From HKCCE3408 sp039183205 (GTDB lineage: Bacteria > Pseudomonadota > Alphaproteobacteria > Rhodobacterales > Rhodobacteraceae): a DNA stretch of 64,000 bases. The translations under genes and the position numbers were made by a program. The stretch is from assembly GCA_039183205.1 (NCBI GenBank), contig JBCDBR010000003.1, positions 93,405 to 157,404 of the forward strand, read 5' to 3'. Below are positions 1 to 9,702 of the stretch, one piece after another (the stretch's first letter is position 1; the number at the start of each line of letters is the position of its first letter). The notes below the pieces were generated by a model. The model saw only the letters and a program-made list of their open reading frames with translations, had not been told where the DNA came from and did not search any database.

Positions 1-56
1 CGGACAAACGCGGCCCTGCCCTGGCCAAGGTGATTGCCTGGTTTGACGCGCAATAG
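1..56 (+). CDS. C-terminal end of an unidentified protein (partial)
   Basis: The first bases hold an open plus-strand frame that ends in TAG at 54-56 and encodes a short tail ending in KVIAWFDAQ. The start lies outside the window. It converges on lolD, whose stop is four bases downstream. The tail is too short to name a family. Confidence 0.45.
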   Translation, partial: DKRGPALAKVIAWFDAQ

Positions 57-59
57 CCG

Positions 60-743
60 CTAGGCAGGCTCCAACACGCCGTTTTCCAAACGCAGGGTCC
101 GGTCCATCCGACCCGCCAGCTCTAGGTTATGCGTGGCAATCAATGCCGCAAGGCCTTGATCCCGCACCAACGCCATCAGCGCCGAAAACACCAAATCAGA
201 CGTCGCTGGATCGAGATTGCCCGTCGGCTCGTCGGCCAACAAAAGTGCCGGCTGATTTGCCAAGGCCCGGCAAATCGCGGCCCGTTGCTGTTCGCCGCCG
301 GACAGCGCCGCCGGGCGATGCCCCGCCCGTTCGGCCAGTCCAACCGAGGCCAAAAGCGCCGCGCCATGCGTCTCCGCTTCGCTTGCTGTGCGGCCCGCGG
401 CCAGTTGCGGCAAGACGATGTTTTCCAGCGCCGTGAATTCCGGAAGCAAATGGTGGAACTGATAGACAAAGCCGATCAGGTCCCGCCGCGCGGCCGTGCG
501 CAGCCGGTCCGGCGCCAATGTGAGGTCTTGCCCCGCAACCGCGACATGGCCGCCATCAGCGGTATCGAGCAATCCCGCGATGTGTAAAAGCGTGGATTTT
601 CCGGCGCCTGAGGGCGCAACAAGCGCCACGACCTCGCCGGCATGGACCTCCAGCGCGGTTCCGCGAAGCACGACAACCTCGTTTGGCTGACCGAAATTAT
701 AACGCTTTTCAACGCCGGTGAGCCGCAAGACCGGCTCACTCAT
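60..743 (-). CDS. lolD: LolD, lipoprotein-releasing ABC transporter ATPase
   Basis: 227 aa ABC ATPase that powers release of outer-membrane lipoproteins from the inner membrane to the LolA chaperone. Visible motifs are Walker A APSGAGKST near residues 43-51, the signature LSGGEQQ near 147-153, and Walker B LLLADEPTGNLD near 167-178. The length and the LolD-type signature fit the family. Its ATG overlaps the end of the upstream permease gene by 8 bases, so the two are probably co-translated. The permease neighbour separates it from other small ABC ATPases such as MacB or FtsE. Confidence 0.95.
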   Translation of the reverse strand: MSEPVLRLTGVEKRYNFGQPNEVVVLRGTALEVHAGEVVALVAPSGAGKSTLLHIAGLLDTADGGHVAVAGQDLTLAPDRLRTAARRDLIGFVYQFHHLLPEFTALENIVLPQLAAGRTASEAETHGAALLASVGLAERAGHRPAALSGGEQQRAAICRALANQPALLLADEPTGNLDPATSDLVFSALMALVRDQGLAALIATHNLELAGRMDRTLRLENGVLEPA

Positions 744-2022
744 AGCGCAACGCCTCTACCGGGTTGAGCCGCGCCGCACGGCGGGCCGGGAAAATCGTCA
801 CCAAAAACGAAAGTCCAAGCGACAAGGTCACAGCCGACAGCACATCACCCCATTCCAGTCGCGCCGGCAGGGCAGAGATAAAGCGGATCGACGGATCCCA
901 CACACCGCCGCCGGCCACCCAATTGACGACCGAAAAGATCGGATCGATCCAGATTGCAAACGCGCAGCCGAGTGCCACACCCATGGTCGTTCCGGCCACG
1001 CCGATCGATGATCCACAGATGAAAAAGACGCGCAGGATCGACGCCTCTGACAAGCCCATGGTTCGCAGGATGCCAATATCGGCGGACTTGTTCTTGACCA
1101 ACATGATCAGGCCAGAGACGATGTTCATCGTTGCGATCATCACCAAAACGGACAAGATCACGAACATGATGTTGTCCTCCATCTGGAGCGCTTGCAAAAA
1201 CGCGCCGGAGCTGTCGCGCCATGTCCAAAGCACAATCGGTGCTTCTGTCGCGGACAGAAGCGGCAACTGGTAGGCATTGACCTCTTCGGGGTTATCGACC
1301 GTCACTTCGATCGCATCGGCGACGCCGTCGCGGTTAAAATAGCTCTGGGCTTCCGCGAACGGCATATAGATCCGCGTATTGTCGATATCGTAGCGTCCGA
1401 CCCGGAAAATGTAGACAATTTCGTAGGTTGAGACACGCGGGCTGGTGCCGAACGGGGTGCGCGCGCCTTCCGGAGAAATGATCCGGATCGTCTCGCCCAC
1501 CGTCAGGCCCAAATTGCGCGCGATCTGGTAGCCGATAGCCACCCCCTCATCGAGCCGGGCAAGATCGCCCTGTGCGATCTCCGGTTCGGCGACCAGCGGC
1601 ACCTGGGCCAAATCCTCGGTCTCAATTCCAATGACTTGAGCAAAGGCATTGCGGCCCTGATGCGTTGTCAAAACCTGGCCACGGATGACGGGCACAGCCT
1701 GAATGACGCCGTCCACCGCCGCCAAGTCCGCAGCGATTTCGCCAAAGGCGTCAAGCGTCCGCAGGATCTGGCCGGCCTCGTTGACGCGCGGGGATGCCTC
1801 GACGGAGATATGCGGGTTTGCACCAAGGATCGTGCCGACAAACTCATATCGAAACCCCGACCGGACGGCGAGTGTCGCGATCAAGGCCATCACCGCCAAG
1901 GATATGCCGATAAAGCTGATCCACGTCATCGTGGACACACCGCCTTCGGCGCGGCGCGCCCGCAAATACCGCCACGCGATAAGGAACTCGAACCTTGAAA
2001 AGGGCGCGGTGCGTGGTCTCAT
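736..2022 (-). CDS. lolC: LolC/LolE-family lipoprotein-releasing permease
   Basis: 428 aa inner-membrane permease of the LolCDE system. One transmembrane helix sits near residues 28-52 (ISFIGISLAVMALIATLAV), followed by a large periplasmic domain of about 230 residues and three C-terminal helices, the MacB/FtsX fold. The tail NPVEALRYE is typical of the family. Many alphaproteobacteria carry one LolC/E-type permease gene and presumably use a homodimer; only one is present here. It overlaps lolD by 8 bases. LolC and LolE cannot be told apart from this sequence alone. Confidence 0.93.
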   Translation of the reverse strand: MRPRTAPFSRFEFLIAWRYLRARRAEGGVSTMTWISFIGISLAVMALIATLAVRSGFRYEFVGTILGANPHISVEASPRVNEAGQILRTLDAFGEIAADLAAVDGVIQAVPVIRGQVLTTHQGRNAFAQVIGIETEDLAQVPLVAEPEIAQGDLARLDEGVAIGYQIARNLGLTVGETIRIISPEGARTPFGTSPRVSTYEIVYIFRVGRYDIDNTRIYMPFAEAQSYFNRDGVADAIEVTVDNPEEVNAYQLPLLSATEAPIVLWTWRDSSGAFLQALQMEDNIMFVILSVLVMIATMNIVSGLIMLVKNKSADIGILRTMGLSEASILRVFFICGSSIGVAGTTMGVALGCAFAIWIDPIFSVVNWVAGGGVWDPSIRFISALPARLEWGDVLSAVTLSLGLSFLVTIFPARRAARLNPVEALRYE

Positions 2023-2095
2023 TGGTCAACTGCCTTGCTCGATTACGGCAGCCTTGCGGGTTTTGCGCGCAAGGGTCAAGTTGATCGCCCGACGC

Positions 2096-2512
2096 TCACA
2101 CCAACGTGGCAGCAACCTGCGCGGTGTCGTAATATTCCGACAGCTCCACGATCTTTTTATCGGCAAAGCGCGCGACCAGAACGTAAGGCGTATCGAAGAC
2201 CTTGCCGGTTGCTTTCGTCGTCCAGGACGTCGCTCCGATGGCCACCACCATATCACGCTCGGCGACGAAGCTATCGGCACGGTAGAAATTCATTTCGTGC
2301 GAGCTGGTTAGCCCGTCCATATACCGAAGAAAATCGTCGCGCGTCTGTGCTTTGCGCGTGAAATCGAGCCCGTGTTCGCCCTGCGCAAGTGAGCGCAGCA
2401 CCATATCCTCGGACGTGACATCCAACCAGCAGCCATAATCGCCGCCCTTGCATGCATGCCAGGACGCGATCGCAGTTTTCAGGATCTCTGTATTTTCTTG
2501 CGGCGTTGCCAT
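2096..2512 (-). CDS. NTF2-like (SnoaL/DUF4440-type) protein
   Basis: 138 aa cytosolic protein with the layout of the NTF2-like alpha+beta cone fold: an N-terminal helix (residues 5-20), then a curved sheet ending in strands such as VLVARFADKKIVELSEYYD. The start at 2512 is chosen because a GGAGGG ribosome site precedes it and the longer open frame upstream has unlikely composition. The fold serves small enzymes and ligand-binding proteins; no catalytic residues can be assigned. It lies between proS and lolC on the same strand, which gives no functional clue. Confidence 0.8.
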   Translation of the reverse strand: MATPQENTEILKTAIASWHACKGGDYGCWLDVTSEDMVLRSLAQGEHGLDFTRKAQTRDDFLRYMDGLTSSHEMNFYRADSFVAERDMVVAIGATSWTTKATGKVFDTPYVLVARFADKKIVELSEYYDTAQVAATLV

Positions 2513-2615
2513 GATCAGCCCTCCAATCCCTTCGATCAATGGGACGACCATGACAGCGGCGGGCGTTGCGAGCCAGCGATTAACGCGACACGGCGCGTGG
2601 GATTGGGCCTTGTCG

Positions 2616-3953
2616 CTAGTGCGCCGCGTATATCTGCGCCAAGCGGTCAACAGCCGCCGCGGCGCTCATCTCTTCGCTGTCTCCGGTGCGGCGGCTGGTC
2701 AATTCAACCACCCCGTTTTTCAACCCGCGCGGCCCGACCGTCACACGCCACGGCAATCCGATCAGGTCCATCGTGGCAAACTTGGCCCCAGCCCGTTCAT
2801 CGCGGTCGTCGTAAAGTGGCTCCAGTCCCCGCGCGATCAGACCTGCATGGATCTCGGCGCAAGCCGCATCGGTCGCCGCATCGCCTTGGCGCAAGTTCAC
2901 AATCCCGGCATGGAAGGGCGTCACGCCTTCGGGCCAAATGATCCCGTTTTCATCATGGCTGGCCTCGATGATCGCGCCGGCCAATCTGCTGACGCCGATA
3001 CCGTGGCTGCCCATATGGACGGGCACGCTCGACCCATCGGGGCCTTGCACCGACGCGCCCATCGCATCGGAATACTTGGTGCCGAAGTAGAAAATCTGCC
3101 CAACCTCGATGCCGCGGGCCTGCCTTTGACGATCGCTCGGGACATCGGCAAAAACGGCCGGATCATGGGTTTCATCGGTCCGCGCGTAGCGCGAGGTGAA
3201 TTCCTCCAGGATCGATTGGCATTGGGCGGCATCCTCGTAATCGATCTCGCGGTCGCCAAATTTAAGGTCCGTGATGGCGCTGTCGTAAAACACCTCGCTC
3301 TCGCCGGTTTCGGCAAGAACGAGGAATTCATGGGTATCGTCGCCACCGATCGGGCCGGAATCGGCGCGCATCGGGATCGCTTGCAGCCCCATCCGTTCAT
3401 AGGTGCGCAGATAACTGACCAGATGCCGGTTATACGCATGAAGCGCGGCCTCCTTGGTCAGATCGAAATTATACCCGTCCTTCATAAAGAACTCTCGACC
3501 GCGCATGACGCCGAACCGCGGCCGGCGTTCGTCGCGGAATTTCCATTGGATATGGTAAAGCGTCAGCGGCAAGTCCTTGTAGGAACTCACGTAAGATCGG
3601 AAGATATCGGTGATCAGTTCTTCATTGGTTGGACCGTAAAGCATGTCGCGGTCATGGCGGTCGCGGATGCGCAACATCTCTTCGCCATAGACGTCATACC
3701 GGCCGCTTTCGCGCCAAAGATCGGCTGACTGAACCGTCGGCATCAACAGCGGGATATGCCCGGCGCGCACCTGTTCTTCATGCACAATCTGTTCGATGCG
3801 CCGAAGCACTTTGTATCCAAGCGGGAGCCACGAATAGATGCCCGCACTGGCTTGTTTGATCATGCCCGCCCGCAACATGTAGCGATGACTGACGATCTGG
3901 GCGTCAGCGGGCGTCTCTTTCAAGACGGGCAGGAAATAGCGGGACAATCGCAT
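2616..3953 (-). CDS. proS: Prolyl-tRNA synthetase
   Basis: 445 aa class II aminoacyl-tRNA synthetase that charges tRNA-Pro. The start MRLSRYFLPVLKE is typical of alphaproteobacterial ProS and is preferred to an ATG 16 codons upstream. Motif 2-like FRDERRPRFGVMRGREFFMKD and the motif 3 region with GSHGIGVSRL are visible, and the anticodon-binding domain is at the C-terminus. At about 445 residues it is the short form that lacks the editing insertion of the E. coli enzyme (572 residues). It heads the run proS, NTF2-like, lolC, lolD. Confidence 0.96.
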   Translation of the reverse strand: MRLSRYFLPVLKETPADAQIVSHRYMLRAGMIKQASAGIYSWLPLGYKVLRRIEQIVHEEQVRAGHIPLLMPTVQSADLWRESGRYDVYGEEMLRIRDRHDRDMLYGPTNEELITDIFRSYVSSYKDLPLTLYHIQWKFRDERRPRFGVMRGREFFMKDGYNFDLTKEAALHAYNRHLVSYLRTYERMGLQAIPMRADSGPIGGDDTHEFLVLAETGESEVFYDSAITDLKFGDREIDYEDAAQCQSILEEFTSRYARTDETHDPAVFADVPSDRQRQARGIEVGQIFYFGTKYSDAMGASVQGPDGSSVPVHMGSHGIGVSRLAGAIIEASHDENGIIWPEGVTPFHAGIVNLRQGDAATDAACAEIHAGLIARGLEPLYDDRDERAGAKFATMDLIGLPWRVTVGPRGLKNGVVELTSRRTGDSEEMSAAAAVDRLAQIYAAH

Positions 3954-4077
3954 TGGGACCCCCATGGCAAAACTGTCGGATCGGTCTAGGCGATTGCGCA
4001 CGGGGGCTCAAGCGGCTGTGCAAACTCGGTCGCCGGGGAGGAGCCAATTGACGCCCGGACCAACGTAAAATGCGCCG

Positions 4078-5640
4078 TCATTGGTTGTGGAGCGCCGTGC
4101 GCGCGCCCATGGCCGTGGCCAGCGCCTTGAAACGCGCCGCCGATACTTCGCCAAAGAGCGCCTGACCATCCGACGTCGTCAACGTCAGTGTCACTTCAGA
4201 GGCGGCAGGATCAAACGTGAGCGCGCCATGCTCGTTCGGATCTTGAACCGCAAACATCGCGCCAAAGCGCATCGCGCGGCCCAGGATTTCGGCCTGTTTG
4301 GCGCGCGCATCGCTCAGCAGGCTCAAAAGCGGGGCAAAGTTTGTACCCTGACGAGAGGATTTATAGCGGTGCAGCAGTGCTAGGCCCAAAAACACCCGCT
4401 CTTCATGGGTCAGCCCGCCCAAATTGGCGCGGGTCGCATTGTCGAAACAGACCTCGGCGCGGTAATCTGGATGGGCGCGCCAGCTGACGTCGTGCAACAG
4501 GCAGGCCGCGCGCATCACCCGGATTTCCGCGGCCTTAGCGTCCGGATAAAGCGGCGCCACGAACTTCCACAGCTTTTCGCCAAATCCTGGCATGCGCGCA
4601 TTGGCCCGCTCAGCATGACGCGCCGCCTCGATCAACGGGTCGCGACGGCGCAGCCCGTCGCTCATTTGCTCATAAAGCAGTCCTTCGCGGATCCCGTAAG
4701 CAGAAATCGCAACCTCCCTAGGACCGATCGCAGCGATCAACCGGCCAAGGACCTCGGTGGCCAACGGGACAAGCCGCATCCGCGCCTCCGACGTGCCGGT
4801 CTGCGCTCGCAAAGTGCTGATATCGCTGGCCTTGATATAATCAATCGTGTTTGCGACGGCCTCGGGGCTCATCCGATATTCATGGAGCACCTTTAGGGGA
4901 TAGCCCGTGCGCTCCATGTCGATGCGCGCAATCGCCCGCCAGGACCCGCCCACCAGGAAAAGCCGGTCCGGTTTTTCGGGAAACTCTTCTTTTAAGGCCG
5001 CCACGCGGGCGTCGATATGGGCACGGATCGTCTCGACGTCGTCGGACAGCCCCATCAGCTTCAATGGCCCCAAATCGGAGGTTCGGCAACGCCCGATACG
5101 CCCGTCGCCGTTCAACTCCGCCAGTTCCAGGGACGACCCGCCAATGTCGCAGACCAAACCCTTGGCCCCGGGCCAGCCCAAAAGCACCCCTTGCGCCGAT
5201 AGCCGCGCTTCTTCGCCGCCGCTGATGACCGCCATTTTGAGACCGGCCTCAACCGCCACCTCGTTTTGGAAATCGGCGCCGTCGGCGGCATCGCGCACCG
5301 CAGCCGTAGCGACGGTGACCAAGGGCGATACGCCCATACCGCGCGCTAAGGCGGCAAACCGTTTGAGCTCTGCCACCGCGCGTTTCCGCCCACGGGCGTT
5401 CAAATGGCCCGTATCGGCAATGCCCTCGCCCAAGCCGCAAAGAAGCTTTTCGTTGAAGTAATATGCCGGACTTCGGGCGGCGCCGTCGAAGACAACCAAG
5501 CGGACCGAATTTGACCCGATATCGATGACCCCCACCCGGCTAAGCGCCCGTGCATCCGGCCCATCGAATAACGGAAACCCGAACAAGGCGCGTTCGGCCT
5601 GTTCGTCGTCAGCAACCATGTCTGATATGTCTCCCGTCAT
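4078..5640 (-). CDS. ppx: Exopolyphosphatase / Ppx-GppA family phosphatase
   Basis: 520 aa protein of the ASKHA fold that hydrolyses polyphosphate or pppGpp. The phosphate-1 motif VIDIGSNSVRLVVFDG lies near residues 37-52 and the phosphate-2 motif VCDIGGSSLELAEL near 150-163. The C-terminal half carries an HD-type segment, CLLHDVSW. The start at 5640 avoids overlap with ppk, leaving 34 bases between them. Directly following ppk suggests exopolyphosphatase activity, a synthesis and breakdown pair, but a GppA-like role is not excluded. Confidence 0.92.
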   Translation of the reverse strand: MTGDISDMVADDEQAERALFGFPLFDGPDARALSRVGVIDIGSNSVRLVVFDGAARSPAYYFNEKLLCGLGEGIADTGHLNARGRKRAVAELKRFAALARGMGVSPLVTVATAAVRDAADGADFQNEVAVEAGLKMAVISGGEEARLSAQGVLLGWPGAKGLVCDIGGSSLELAELNGDGRIGRCRTSDLGPLKLMGLSDDVETIRAHIDARVAALKEEFPEKPDRLFLVGGSWRAIARIDMERTGYPLKVLHEYRMSPEAVANTIDYIKASDISTLRAQTGTSEARMRLVPLATEVLGRLIAAIGPREVAISAYGIREGLLYEQMSDGLRRRDPLIEAARHAERANARMPGFGEKLWKFVAPLYPDAKAAEIRVMRAACLLHDVSWRAHPDYRAEVCFDNATRANLGGLTHEERVFLGLALLHRYKSSRQGTNFAPLLSLLSDARAKQAEILGRAMRFGAMFAVQDPNEHGALTFDPAASEVTLTLTTSDGQALFGEVSAARFKALATAMGARTALHNQ

Positions 5641-5674
5641 CCCAGACCTTTGGTGGCAAAGGCGCCGCACCACG

Positions 5675-7876
5675 TCAACGGATGATCTTTATCCCCTGAA
5701 CTTCGTCTTGGTCGTGGGTCAGCTCGGGCACATCGGCCGCGCCGGCCGAACCGCGTCCCGACAGCGATGGATTTTCCATAAAAAACCGGTGGCAGTTAAA
5801 CGGCGATTCAATCTGGCTGAGATCGGGGCGGGAGAACGATCCATCGGAATTCAGCACCCAGGATTGCGCCTCATCGCGCAAATTCGCGGACATGATTTGT
5901 TCCACAATTTGCGCCTTTACGGTCGGATTTTTGCATTCCACCAAGGTTTCGACCCGTCGGTTGAGATTGCGCCCCATCCAATCGGCGGAAGAGATAAAGA
6001 CGCGCGCCTGCTTTGAGGGCAGACCGTGACCGTTGCCATAGCACACGATCCGCGAATGCTCGAGAAACCGGCCGACCACGGATTTGACGCGAATGTTTTC
6101 GGACAAACCGGCAATGCCAGGCCGCAATCCACAGATGCCGCGGATCACAAGGTCGATCTTCACCCCGGCCTGGCTTGCAGCATAAAGCGCGTCGATCACA
6201 TCGGGCTCGATCAGGCTGTTCATCTTCGCCCAAACAGCCGCCGGCCGGCCTGCACGGGCATGTTCGGTCTCCGCTTCGAGGTTTTCAATGATCCGCGCTT
6301 TCAGCGTCATCGGCGAGATGGCGAGGTTTTCCAACGTCGCAGGTTCCGCATATCCGCCGACATAATTGAACACCTTGGTGGCGTCACGGCCAAGTGCGGC
6401 ATCGGTCGTGAAAAGACTAAGGTCGGTATATATCTTTGCCGTGATCGGGTGGTAATTGCCGGTGCCAAAATGCGTATAGGTTACCAAACGCGACCCTTCG
6501 CGCCGGACGACGGTGCTGATTTTGGCGTGCGTTTTGTAATTGATGAACCCGTAGATCACATGTGCGCCAGACCGTTCCAACTTGCGCGATTGGCGAATGT
6601 TGGCGGCCTCGTCAAACCGGGCCTTTAGCTCAACCAAGGCGGTGACGGATTTGCCGTTTTCCGCCGCCTCACACAGCGCATCAACGATGGGGCTTTCATT
6701 TGACGTGCGATAAAGCGTCTGTTTGATCGCCACGACATAGGGGTCTTGGGCGGCCTGCTGTAGAAACCGGATGACCATGTCAAAGGTCTCATAGGGATGG
6801 TGCAGCAACATGTCCTTCTGCCGGATCGCAGAGAACATGTTTCCTTCGTGGTCTTGCACGCGTTCCGGCACGCGCGGGCTGAAGGCAGGCCATAGCAGAT
6901 CGGGGCGATTATCAACGACCAACTCTTTGAGGCTCACAAGGCCGACCATGCCGGACACCTCGACGATCTCATCGCCCTCAACGCCAAGTTCCTCGACAAT
7001 CTCGGCCCTCAGATCGTCCGGCGCACCGACCGAGATTTGAAGCCGCACGACCTCGCCGCGGCGGCGCCGCTTTAGCGCGGTTTCAAATTCCCGCACCAAA
7101 TCTTCGGCCTCTTCCTCGACCTCCAGATCGCTATCGCGCAAGACGCGGAAGGTGCAGGAGCCGACCAACCGATAGCCCGGGAATAACTCCCCGACATACA
7201 TCAAAAGCAATTCCTCAAGCGGCAAGAACCGCGCCGTCCCCTCATCGGCCGGTAGGCGAATAAATCGCTCGATCTGGCCCGGGATCGGCAACAGCGCCTG
7301 CAACAGACGGCCATCGCTTTGGCGTTCCATCTGCAAAGCAAGCGACAGACCTTCATTGGCAATGAACGGAAAAGGGTGGGCAGGATCGATCGCCAAGGGC
7401 GACAAGACGGGGAAGACTTGGGTTAGAAAATAGCTCTCTAAATGCGCCCGGTCCTCATCGCTCAGCCCCTGGCGGGTCAAGATGTGCAGGCCCGCCGCAT
7501 CTATCTCGGTTTTGAGCGTCTGCCACGCCGATTGCTGGGCCGCCATCAGCTTATGCGCATCGGCATTGATGAGCTTTAGCTGCACCGCTGCCGTCCGGCC
7601 ATCATGAGATGGGTTGGTGTTGCCTTCCTCGGCAAGGTTGCGCAGGCCCGCCACCCGGACGGTGTAAAACTCATCCAAATTGCCCGCGGAAATCGACACG
7701 AAACGGACCCGCTCTAACACCGGCACGCGCGGGTTGGCGGCCTCCTCCAATACGCGCCAGTTAAACGCCAACCAAGAGGTTTCCCGGTTGAAGAACCGCC
7801 GCGGTCCTGAGATGTCCTCATCGGCCAGATCGACCGGTGTTGGATAGACATCGGTTAGAAAATTGGGCTGCGTCAT
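5675..7876 (-). CDS. ppk: Polyphosphate kinase 1
   Basis: 733 aa enzyme that polymerises the gamma phosphate of ATP into polyphosphate. The PPK1 domain order is visible: N-terminal helical domain (ISAGNLDEFYTVRVAGL near residues 60-80), middle domain, and two C-terminal phospholipase-D-like domains. The THFGTGNYHP segment near residue 470 matches the conserved region around the autophosphorylated histidine. Full length for the family. It lies between hda and ppx, in an order often seen in Rhodobacteraceae. Confidence 0.97.
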   Translation of the reverse strand: MTQPNFLTDVYPTPVDLADEDISGPRRFFNRETSWLAFNWRVLEEAANPRVPVLERVRFVSISAGNLDEFYTVRVAGLRNLAEEGNTNPSHDGRTAAVQLKLINADAHKLMAAQQSAWQTLKTEIDAAGLHILTRQGLSDEDRAHLESYFLTQVFPVLSPLAIDPAHPFPFIANEGLSLALQMERQSDGRLLQALLPIPGQIERFIRLPADEGTARFLPLEELLLMYVGELFPGYRLVGSCTFRVLRDSDLEVEEEAEDLVREFETALKRRRRGEVVRLQISVGAPDDLRAEIVEELGVEGDEIVEVSGMVGLVSLKELVVDNRPDLLWPAFSPRVPERVQDHEGNMFSAIRQKDMLLHHPYETFDMVIRFLQQAAQDPYVVAIKQTLYRTSNESPIVDALCEAAENGKSVTALVELKARFDEAANIRQSRKLERSGAHVIYGFINYKTHAKISTVVRREGSRLVTYTHFGTGNYHPITAKIYTDLSLFTTDAALGRDATKVFNYVGGYAEPATLENLAISPMTLKARIIENLEAETEHARAGRPAAVWAKMNSLIEPDVIDALYAASQAGVKIDLVIRGICGLRPGIAGLSENIRVKSVVGRFLEHSRIVCYGNGHGLPSKQARVFISSADWMGRNLNRRVETLVECKNPTVKAQIVEQIMSANLRDEAQSWVLNSDGSFSRPDLSQIESPFNCHRFFMENPSLSGRGSAGAADVPELTHDQDEVQGIKIIR

Positions 7877-7917
7877 CAGCGACCGCCTAACGGAGATACA
7901 TGTCTGAATTGCGACAC

Positions 7918-8595
7918 TTATAACTCCTCCGAGGTGGAAAGCACTTTTTTTGCAAGCTCGCGGCTCGGCGCGCGCTGTTCTGCAAGCGCCACCGCATCAA
8001 GGGCGGCGATAAAGGCGGCTGCGGCCGTAAAGGACCGTTCGATCCGCCGCACCGCATAGCTCAGCGTCGATGGCGGCACCGACAGGCCCACATCCAGCGA
8101 AAGCTTCACCATCACCGCCAACAACAGCGCATCATCGGGCAGGTCCATGCGCAGCAACCCGGTCTGCGCCATGCGGCTGGCCAAATCCGGCAGCGTGATC
8201 TGCCACAGCGATGGCGGGTTGCGCGCGGTCAGCAAAAGCGGCGCCTGGCGTTCAGCAAAGCCATTGTGCAAATGAAACAACGCCTCTTCGGCCGCGCGGT
8301 TTCCCGCGATGGTATCCGCGTCTTCGATCGCAAGGGCCGGCGCCTCGCGATAGCGGCGCCACCCCGTTTCAAGCGCCTGTGCCGGCGCGATCTCTGCGCC
8401 GCTTTTGGCTGCCCAAACATGCACCAGATGGGTCTTTCCCGCCCCTTCCGGGCCGATGAGAACCATCTTGGACAGCGGCCATTCGGCCCATTGCTCAATA
8501 CCCGCCAAGGCCGTTTGATTGGCGCTTGAGACAAAAAAATCGTCCCGACCCATGGCCGGCCTGTGGGGCAAGTCGAATGTCAATTGACGGCTCAT
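7918..8595 (-). CDS. hda: DnaA-related regulatory protein (Hda-like)
   Basis: 225 aa AAA+ protein related to the DnaA ATPase domain. It starts MSRQLTFDLPHRP, and this QLxFDLP motif is the clamp-binding signature of Hda proteins, which with DNA-loaded sliding clamp stimulate ATP hydrolysis by DnaA and limit re-initiation. A Walker A-like GPEGAGKTH occurs at residues 48-56. The ATG overlaps the stop of the perM-like gene by 4 bases (ATGA), implying translational coupling. HdaA of Caulobacter is the nearest described relative I can name. Confidence 0.88.
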   Translation of the reverse strand: MSRQLTFDLPHRPAMGRDDFFVSSANQTALAGIEQWAEWPLSKMVLIGPEGAGKTHLVHVWAAKSGAEIAPAQALETGWRRYREAPALAIEDADTIAGNRAAEEALFHLHNGFAERQAPLLLTARNPPSLWQITLPDLASRMAQTGLLRMDLPDDALLLAVMVKLSLDVGLSVPPSTLSYAVRRIERSFTAAAAFIAALDAVALAEQRAPSRELAKKVLSTSEEL

Positions 8596-9671
8596 GCCTC
8601 GTCGGCATCCTCCGACGCGCCTTCGACCCCGCGATACAGCAGCCCCTCGCGGTAGCGCGCAATTGCATAGCGGATCAACACGCCGATCATCGCGGCAACG
8701 GGCACGGCCACCAAAAACCCGACAAGGCCAAAGACGGCACCAAAGGCCGACAGCGCAAAGATCAACCAGACCGGATGCAAGCCCACCGACGAGCCCACGA
8801 GGTTCGGCGTCAGGATATTGCCCTCGACAAACTGGCCAAACTGGAAAACGGCGTAAATCGCCACGATCCAAAGCCAATCGCCCCAGAACTGGAACAGCGC
8901 AAGGCCCACGGCCAGCGCGCCACCGATCAGCGCGCCCAAATACGGAATGAACGTCAAAAGACCGGCGATGAAACCCACGAGAATGCCGAAATTCAGCCCC
9001 ATCAACATCAGCGCAATCGCATAAAACGTGCCCAGGATCAGGCAGACCGTCCCCTGCCCACGGACAAAGCTTGCCAATGTCTGATCGATCTGACCGGCCA
9101 GATCGCGGATGACAGGCGCATGATCGCGCGGCAACAGCGTATCGATCTCAGCGACCATACGGTCCCAATCCTTCAAGAGGTAGAAAAAGACCACCGGCAC
9201 CACGATCATAAAAACAAGCACGTTCACCACGCCCAAGGCGGAGTTCAGCACCCGGCTCAAAAGCTCATCCCCCCGCGCCTGGATCGAATCGCCGATCGAC
9301 GCGATCGACTGCCGCAAGGGCGAACCTTCGGCCATCGCATCGGGGAAGCGTTGGTTGAGATAGGATTGGATGCTCTGAAAAATCTCTGGCGCTTGGCGCA
9401 CGAGTTCAACCGTTTGCGAAATCAGTAGTGGAAAAACAACGACCGAGACCAATACGAGGATCAGAATAGCCGCCAGGCAAATGACAATCGCAGCCCAAAG
9501 CCGGGACAGTCCCATCCGTTCCAAGCGGTCCGCCACGGGATCGAAGAAATAGGCCAAGGCGCCGCCGATAATGAACGGCAACACAACATCGCCTAAATAC
9601 CACAACAGGGCCAAAAAGACCGCAGCCGCGATGCTCCAATAGATGATTTGCTGCCGAACCGGGAGAGCCAT
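8592..9671 (-). CDS. AI-2E family (PerM/TqsA-type) transporter
   Basis: 359 aa membrane protein with about eight hydrophobic segments, including two long N-terminal helices, a central soluble stretch (about residues 90-150) and a C-terminal helix cluster. The sequence FIIGGALAYFFDPVADRLER is typical of the family. The start at 9671 is chosen because the protein then begins with the first membrane helix. The family was named for autoinducer-2 export but members also act as ion antiporters, so the substrate is unknown. Translationally coupled to hda. Confidence 0.9.
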   Translation of the reverse strand: MALPVRQQIIYWSIAAAVFLALLWYLGDVVLPFIIGGALAYFFDPVADRLERMGLSRLWAAIVICLAAILILVLVSVVVFPLLISQTVELVRQAPEIFQSIQSYLNQRFPDAMAEGSPLRQSIASIGDSIQARGDELLSRVLNSALGVVNVLVFMIVVPVVFFYLLKDWDRMVAEIDTLLPRDHAPVIRDLAGQIDQTLASFVRGQGTVCLILGTFYAIALMLMGLNFGILVGFIAGLLTFIPYLGALIGGALAVGLALFQFWGDWLWIVAIYAVFQFGQFVEGNILTPNLVGSSVGLHPVWLIFALSAFGAVFGLVGFLVAVPVAAMIGVLIRYAIARYREGLLYRGVEGASEDADEA

Positions 9672-9702
9672 TTGCCTTTGATGCCCCAGCAAGCGGCGGC
9701 AT